From: Capnocytophaga catalasegens
GTDB taxonomy: Bacteria; Bacteroidota; Bacteroidia; Flavobacteriales; Flavobacteriaceae
DNA length: 64,000 bases
Assembly (NCBI RefSeq): GCF_026005215.1
Contig: NZ_BPMA01000018.1
Span: forward strand, 1-64,000
Reading direction: 5' to 3'
A program made the translations under genes and the position numbers. The notes below the pieces were generated by a model. It saw only the letters and a program-made list of their open reading frames with translations. It ran no database searches and was not told the DNA's origin. How positions within the stretch are numbered: the first letter of the stretch is position 1; every line of letters starts with the position of its first letter. Positions 63,794-64,000 of the stretch are shown piece by piece.

Positions 63794-63823
63794 CTGTTTA
63801 TTCAAAATAAAAGCGTAATTTTG
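63794..63823 (+). promoter_or_regulatory. Predicted promoter of the acyltransferase-like gene
   Basis: CTG (63794-63796, one mismatch from TTG), a 19-bp spacer and TAATTTTG (63816-63823). The ATG of the rightward gene is 25 bp downstream. Confidence 0.5.
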
Positions 63824-63847
63824 CTAAATTTTTGAACTATTTCACTA

Positions 63848-64000
63848 ATGAAACTTATAAAATATCTCTTTTGGGCTATTTGGCGCAGTTGGTTTTATAC
63901 CCTTGTTTTTATACTTACAGTTACCTTGGCTCCTGTGCTACTTGTGCTTATGCTTCGAGCGCCTTGGTACGGAGCGCTGTACTTTGTAGGACGCCATTTT
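63848..64000 (+). CDS. Probable lysophospholipid acyltransferase (N-terminal part)
   Basis: The frame starts at the ATG at 63848 and runs off the window after 51 codons. The visible N-terminus (MKLIKYLFWAIWRSWFY, then a hydrophobic segment and WYGALYFVGRHF) resembles flavobacterial 1-acyl-glycerol-3-phosphate acyltransferases, which make phosphatidic acid at the inner membrane. The catalytic HxxxxD motif lies beyond the window, so the call rests on the N-terminal pattern only. Confidence 0.5.
   Translation, partial: MKLIKYLFWAIWRSWFYTLVFILTVTLAPVLLVLMLRAPWYGALYFVGRHF

Overview
The window looks like a chromosomal segment of a low-GC member of the Bacteroidota, family Flavobacteriaceae; Capnocytophaga or a close relative is my best guess, without a database search. 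The evidence is the AT-rich sequence, the many promoters of the TTG-N19/20-TAnnTTTG type used by this phylum, a SusC-like TonB-dependent receptor with lipoprotein partners, DUF3810, DUF5606 and DUF5689 proteins, a BshA bacillithiol enzyme, an E1 alpha/beta fusion, a FolK-nucleoside kinase fusion, and a short (950-residue) CarB.

Layout. 1-6.6 kb: a YkgB/RclC-like membrane protein, then a leftward operon for an exported endonuclease/exonuclease/phosphatase-family enzyme, a TonB-dependent receptor and two lipoproteins, which I read as an extracellular nucleic-acid or phosphate scavenging locus. 6.6-34.8 kb: core genes with little accessory DNA (tpiA, glsA, E1 dehydrogenase, folK-kinase fusion, pepA, def, queE, yajC, purC, phoH, priA, uvrC, two tRNA-Val, folC, a low-molecular-weight phosphatase, dnaA).

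35.4-49.4 kb is the accessory region. The last codons of carB plus its terminator hairpin recur downstream of carB, in the same orientation, at about 42.9, 40.8 and (weakly) 37.3 kb. These copies separate blocks carrying a PIN/DUF4935 protein; a Crp-like regulator, a membrane protein and a VOC protein; a complete type II restriction-modification system with two adenine methylases; and an AraC/GyrI-like regulator with a membrane protein. A separate 218-bp repeat sits at 35.5 and 42.9 kb. A DUF262/DUF1524 gene lies 14 bp upstream of carB on the same strand. I interpret this as serial insertion at the 3' end of carB. No recombinase gene is present in the window.

49.5-64 kb returns to core genes: rpmH, a YitT-type protein, an HhH protein, an OmpA-family protein, parE, prmC, a very large TamB-like protein, tsaD, bshA, gcvT and the start of a probable lysophospholipid acyltransferase. 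Most genes from 9.8 to 34.8 kb lie on the minus strand in short operons ended by clear hairpin terminators.
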